Shown: positions 59,301-64,000 of the stretch, in pieces
Layout of the letters: each line of letters opens with the position of its first letter
Position numbering within the stretch: position 1 is the first letter of the stretch
Origin: Cymbidium sinense
Lineage: Eukaryota; Streptophyta; Magnoliopsida; Asparagales; Orchidaceae
Length of the DNA: 64,000 bases
Assembly: GCA_021442155.1 (NCBI GenBank)
Contig: CM038228.1
Coordinates: 11,325,179 to 11,389,178 of the forward strand
Direction of reading: 5' to 3'
The notes under the pieces: generated by a model
Database searches by the model: none
What the model saw: only the letters and a program-made list of their open reading frames with translations
What the model was told of the DNA's origin: nothing
Program-made: the position numbers and the translations under genes

Positions 59301-61471
59301 AACTCCTCTTTTCTACTTAATGAAAATCATGCCTCATAAAGCATTCAAATTTTCTTAAGTAACATTTCCTAGCATTCATCATAAAATTATGCTGAACATT
59401 TCTATTTATATGTATAGATATGCTTAAGATTCATTCATATGCATGTTATACATATTGGGAAAGAAATGAAGTGATGTGTGTTTTGTGATATTAATTCACT
59501 TTACTTAATATTAAAATACCTTTCTTTTGAATTAGTTTGTTTAGGGAAAAATATAAATTTAGGATTAAATAAAACACATAATAAAATATTCACTAAATAA
59601 AAATTAAATATTAATCCACTTTAGAAATTACTTAGGGTAGGGAAGGAAAGAGAAGTTATCTTCTCTTTTCCCTCTCTTTAAAACTTAGTAATTAATTATA
59701 GGTTCATTAGACTTAAGAAAATCACCAAATAAAAATCACCCAAATCAACTAAACAACTTAAATGAAACCACCCTCTAAGTTGAACATCTTTACACTTAGA
59801 AATCTAAACCTTAGAGCCATAACTAAGCATACAACACAAACCTTTTAAAGCACACATATTAGGCTAAGTCACCACTTCTAGCTATAGGTTAGGGTAGTGC
59901 ATGACTTGATGTTTGCTTTTATTTTGTGATGTATTGTTTATAGTCTGGATGTTAGGGTGTATGTGCCTAGAATCAATGGTAGGACGACTTAGTCTAATCA
60001 TTATTTTTCTGTAGGGGATTATGCTTAAGGGGTGCTGTAATAAAAATATAAATGCTTTTGATGTGAACATGCTTATACCCCTAATCATAATCCAATAGGC
60101 CAGGTGGACTTGGTCACCCATGTAAGCTAAGTCCAATATACATGCATGGGATTTATATGGTTTGTTAGAATCTCTATTTTGCATGTTAGTTAGATTTACT
60201 TTTCCTTTTCATGTATTTTGCAATTAGATTTTGGAATGAATGTTATGGGGATTAGATGAGCATTGGTCATAAGATCTTATGTACCATGTGAAGCCTTTGG
60301 AGCAACTATCTTCCAACCAAGGAACCAAAAAGAAGAAAGAAGAAAGAAGAAAAAAGAAGAAAGAAGAAATGAAGACCCCTATAACATGAATTTTACTTGA
60401 TTGTAAATTAATCCATTTGTAATCTAGGTTGTATAAGGGTAGAGCTCACTACCCAATTTATTTTATGTTTGTGCAGTCCCACCATAAATTTTATTTTATT
60501 TTAGCGTTATAAAATGTTTGATATTTTATTTTTCTTGTGCATTAAGATGACATATTTTTCTAGTTTCTTTCATGCTTGATGTATGGCCTGGATGACGATT
60601 AGGCTCTTAAAAAAATAAATCTTCTACCAAATTAAACAACTCAAAATTAAATATAAACAACTTGTAACCTCATTTAAAACCTAAGTTAAAATCAAGATAA
60701 AAGAATTAACAACCCCTTGGTTGGATGAGTATTTCTTTTATAACATCATGCATAAAAGCATATTGTTTCACTCTTGATTGGAGGGCTTCCACCTTTGCTA
60801 TAGAACTTGGCTTGACCTTTAAGAGTCATGATGGAACACAGATTTTGGCCCATAATATCACTTCTCATGCATTAGCATATGAATCTATAAGCCTGAGTTA
60901 AATGATTGTTCAAAAAAGAAAGTAAAATGTAATATATTTTTCATTAGATCTAGGTCATTTTTCATGCCTATACATGATATAGTATCTTAGGGAGTGAGTT
61001 TAAGGACTTAGTCTCTTTCTAAATAAACAACAGTTTAGCTATCTTGCGTAAAATATATGACTTGCCTACATGAATTTAAAATCATAGGAGGAGTTAGTTG
61101 GCGGCCACCCCCAGGAAGTTGTAAGTCCAAGCAGCCGGGTGGTTTGTCCTCTCTTGTGGAGACAAACCAAATATTTATTTTCACCGTAGATTTAGGTCAT
61201 ACTTTTGGCCTTCGCCAAAGCTCCCTAGATTTAGGTTCTGAGGTTACTTCTCCCTTCTATGGGTTATAAGCATAAATCCTCACCTATTAGGCCTTTCCAT
61301 AACCATGTATTATGGAATTATAAGCCCTAAACTTCTAATAAAAATTCAACTCAAATAAATAATTTAATTTCAAAAATATAAAGCCCAACTATAGGATAGT
61401 TTGAGATGCTCACTAGGTTTTCTAGCATCGTGAGCATCTCCTACTTATCTTTTATTTGGCTTCAATAATAA

Positions 61472-61487
61472 CTCTCTCTCTCTCTCT
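61472..61487. repeat. (CT)8 microsatellite in the P 3' LTR
   Basis: Pure CT run. The 5' LTR has only a short CTCT at the same place (44213), so the run expanded or contracted after insertion. Confidence 0.88.
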
Positions 61488-61972
61488 TTGATCAATCTCA
61501 TTTGATCTTTCAAAATGAATTAATCGATTTATTGTCCTACCTATTGAAATATTTGGAGACAACGATCATTGACCTTAATCGAGAGTATTCCTAAGGAATC
61601 TCCTTACTTAGAATGTATTTAACTATGGGAGCTTGCCCCTGTAGGGAACTTAACAAACCCGATTTAAAATAGACCCTACTTTACTTTTCCATGTAAAGTA
61701 GGGGAAGAATATTTGGAACATATGCAAACCCATTGTCCTTAGGAGTCCTTGTTGAGGTGATTAGGTCCATTGTAGGATGGTGACTTCTATCTTTCGAGAT
61801 AGTACACCTCTCCTCAATGTTGTACCCGATCACCCTCAATAAGAACATCTACGGATCTACATGATATCCAAAAATGCATAAAAAGAGAGTATATTTCTAC
61901 TTTCATTTTATTCCACATAGAGTGAAGATGGAAGTATACATTCTTTTTAGAAATCATATGAAAATTTCACCA

Positions 61973-61977
61973 TAATT
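61973..61977. repeat. target-site duplication of P, right copy
   Basis: TAATT, matching TGATT on the left with one difference. After it the M LTR continues (TATTAATTTTATTTGATG). Confidence 0.75.
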
Positions 61978-62436
61978 TATTAATTTTATTTGATGATTTG
62001 ATTTGGTTTGAATGAACCTACACTTAGTTACTAAATATTGTAAAGAGAATAAAAGATAAGAGAACTTCTCTTTTATCCCTACCTTAAGCAATTTATAAGA
62101 TAGATTCATTAATTATTTTTCTTTAATGAATATTTTATTATGTGTTTAATTAACCTTAAGTTTAGATTTACTCTAAATAAACCTATTCAATAAGAAAGAA
62201 ATCTTAGGATTAGCTAAGATGAATTACTATCACATAACACACAACCATTTATTTCTTTCCAACATGTATATCATGCATATGAATAAATCCTAAGTATATA
62301 TATAAATGCAATGCAAATCTTAGCACACCTTAATGATGAATGTAAAGAGATGTTATTTAAAAAAATTTGGATATTCCATGAATGCATGTTTTTATTAAGT
62401 AGAAAAGAGGGACTCTTTTATCCATTAATTAAATAC

Positions 62437-62453
62437 ATATATATATATATATA
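62437..62453. repeat. (AT)8 microsatellite
   Basis: Pure AT run in the M 5' LTR; the sister LTR has TGTATAAAAG at the same place (about 13273). Confidence 0.85.
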
Positions 62454-63088
62454 AGACATAAGTGAGTACGGCGCCATTATTTTCTACACCAAGGGTGTAA
62501 GGTACAAGATCTACTTGGGGCTACTTAAAGCCTCGCAATCCTAGGATGTCCAGACTAATATATCACTTTTCTTAAATACATGAAAATGTGCAAAAGGAAA
62601 TAAATGGATGAAGAATCATGCAAAAGATTTATGTTTGATTTTGATTGTATAATTTATATGTGTAATGTGAAGATCCTTCTTAAGCCATAACATAGAAATG
62701 CATAGAAATGAATATAAGCAAGTGTTATGTTCTTTTCAAATAAACTATACACTTTGCAAATCTTATTTAAATTCATGTTAAGAGAAGAGAAGAAAATCAC
62801 ATGAAACACATCTTATGTTATAACCACATGCAAGCTTATAAGTATTTATAAGTAGCATCACCCCATTTATAATTTTTATTTATGGGTTTTGAAAATAATT
62901 TTTGATTTAATAGTGATAATAGCCACTCATACTCTTACTTTAGCCAAAACATGTAATTTTACATAAAAAAATATTTTATTTAATTAATTTTTAAAAGAGA
63001 TGAATGCATGACTTCATATGGCAAAAAACATTTAACATACTTGGAAAGAAATAAAGTGAAGTAAGCATATGATTTCATTCATCCTAAT

Positions 63089-63114
63089 TGTACTTCGTTC
63101 GGTTACGTATTGCT
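63089..63114. other. Probable Oxford Nanopore adapter remnant (assembly artefact)
   Basis: The block reads TGTACTTCGTTC, then G, then GTTACGTATTGCT. From memory, the ONT ligation adapter has the same two flanks with A in place of the middle G. It sits exactly where the M 5' LTR diverges from its sister: left of it the sequence equals about 13868-13877, right of it about 14173 onward, and the roughly 295 bp between are absent. A real insertion would not be expected to look like this. Confidence 0.85.
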
Positions 63115-64000
63115 ATGGAATTTAAATCAACAATGCACCTAAGAAATAAAGGGGTCTAATGCAATTGGCTCATAATTATTAATTAATTAAGCTAAAGGGT
63201 TTTCATTAAGTACTTTCATAACCTTCCCACACATATGAGTTGGATATGATTTCCTCAAACTTACCTTTGGTTTTTGAACACCTAAGGATATACTGAGTAA
63301 GATATTGATTAACTCCAGATTGATTTTAAAAGTTTGATTATACTAATTAAGAAGATCATTAGTGGATTAATCCTTAATTATGTTTGGATTAAGGAAGGAA
63401 GGGGGATTAGGGAATAACTTAGGGAAAATATCCCAAACCCATTCCATAAACCTCCCCCTTACTCAAACTTTGTTTAATTATCATAATTAAGGGATTAAAT
63501 CACTAGTCATATGCTTAATTACTCTTCATTACATTAAGGGGGTGATTAGGGGTTCATTAATTAATTTCTCTAATTAAATCATTAATAAATTCCAAGAAAA
63601 TTAAGAGAGGCAGAAATCATCCCAATAAACATGTCTGAGAAATTTGGAATTAATTAATTATGTAATTAAAGAGTAATTATGGTGACTAAATTTTTAATTA
63701 AACCCTAATTCAAGAAAATTCACTACTTAAAATCAATTAAAAATAATTTTATTAGATTCTTCTATGAAATACCTTTAAAATGAGCCATCATTTATATTTT
63801 TTTAGATTTTTCTACGTTTAATTATAATTTTATGAAGTTTCTATGATTAAAGGATAATTAGAATATCCTAATTAATTAACTAATCCCGTCGGCACCATGT
63901 GGGCTGGCGTCACGGCGCTTTCCATGTGGAGCGATAGGTTGGTTATTTAAGTTGTCACATCATCTGACCATTTGTGCGCTTTCCCCCAGGCCCTCACGAT

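Larger units (their letters stand above)
38634..61972 (+). mobile_element. Element P: nested giant Ty3/gypsy (Tat/Ogre-like) retrotransposon, 23.3 kb, defective
   Basis: Both LTRs in direct orientation (38634-44684 and 54510-61972), a TGGCG-type primer site at 44695, a hairpin-array leader, ORF1-like/Gag, zinc knuckle, protease, RT and a repeat-rich 3' region. Element edges are fixed by the continuity of the M LTR on either side and by a 5-bp duplication. It lacks most of RNase H and the whole integrase, and coding frames are broken, so it would have needed proteins from another copy. Numerous small indels between its two LTRs show that it is not a recent insertion, unless part of this is sequencing error. 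Confidence 0.9.
54510..61972 (+). repeat. P 3' LTR, 7.46 kb
   Basis: Starts TATTGACCTCATTTTTAG (first G mutated to A) and ends TTTCACCA. It contains two ~177-bp subrepeats (54860-55160), the full TTGACC zone (55500-56345), a (CT)n run at 61472-61487 and the AT-rich distal part. Non-coding; ORFs at 57279, 59882 and 61057 are chance. Confidence 0.88.
10898..64000 (-). mobile_element. Element M: giant Ty3/gypsy (Tat/Ogre-like) retrotransposon, interrupted twice, right end outside the window
   Basis: M lies on the minus strand. Its 3' LTR is 10898-25632 (minus the 7.7-kb R1 insertion, so about 7.1 kb). Its internal part is 25633-36590. Its 5' LTR begins at 36591, is split by element P and resumes at 61978. 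LTR ends were set by comparing M, P and R1: the LTR begins TGTTGACCTCA and ends CACCA. Pol order on the minus strand is protease, RT, RNase H, integrase, i.e. Ty3/gypsy order. Very long LTRs, a long leader and a TGGCG-type primer site in its relative P point to the Tat/Ogre lineage. It lacks the gag region and all frames are broken. Confidence 0.85.
61978..64000 (-). repeat. M 5' LTR, continuation after the P insertion
   Basis: Aligns with 12829-15020 of the M 3' LTR in the same orientation, except for the 26-bp foreign block at 63089-63114 that replaces about 295 bp. The window ends inside this LTR. No gene. Confidence 0.82.

Overview
This looks like AT-rich plant nuclear DNA, almost certainly from a flowering plant. 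The evidence is a stack of plant-type retroelements: a degenerate Ty1/copia element, an RTE-clade LINE with the (TTG)n-type 3' tail common in plants, and very large Ty3/gypsy elements of the Tat/Ogre type. I see no convincing host gene, tRNA or rRNA. All coding sequence is retroelement-derived and broken by stops and frameshifts. The species cannot be named from the sequence.

Layout. (1) 1-8070, + strand: a decayed copia pol (GAG-pre-integrase/integrase, then reverse transcriptase). Its integrase is split by a minus-strand RTE LINE at 1300-6411, flanked by a perfect 20-bp target-site duplication. The 5' part of the LINE carries an array of short hairpins. (2) 8071-10897: AT-rich DNA with no recognised gene. 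(3) 10898 to beyond 64000: one huge minus-strand Ty3/gypsy element, here called M. Its 3' LTR (10898-25632) is split by a plus-strand solo LTR, R1 (15039-22708). Its internal region is 25633-36590. Its 5' LTR starts at 36591, is split at 38633, resumes at 61978 and runs off the window. (4) 38634-61972, + strand: a 23.3-kb relative, here called P, inserted in the M 5' LTR with a 5-bp duplication (TGATT/TAATT). P has LTRs of about 6.1 and 7.5 kb and a TGGCG-type primer binding site.

Both gypsy elements share one plan: LTR of about 7 kb, primer binding site, long structured leader, (ORF1-like)/gag, protease, RT, RNase H, integrase, a repeat-rich 3' region and LTR. M lacks the ORF1-like and gag part but keeps RNase H and integrase remnants. 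P keeps ORF1/gag but lacks most of RNase H and the integrase. Both are therefore defective, and in complementary ways.

The two most notable observations are these. First, the leaders of M and P hold arrays of roughly 15-20 hairpins in which a loop of about 10 nt (AATTTGGGTA, or its complement TACCCAAATT) is conserved while both arms change together from unit to unit. Second, a short block at 63089-63114 closely matches the Oxford Nanopore ligation adapter as I remember it, and it replaces about 295 bp present in the sister LTR, which points to an assembly artefact.
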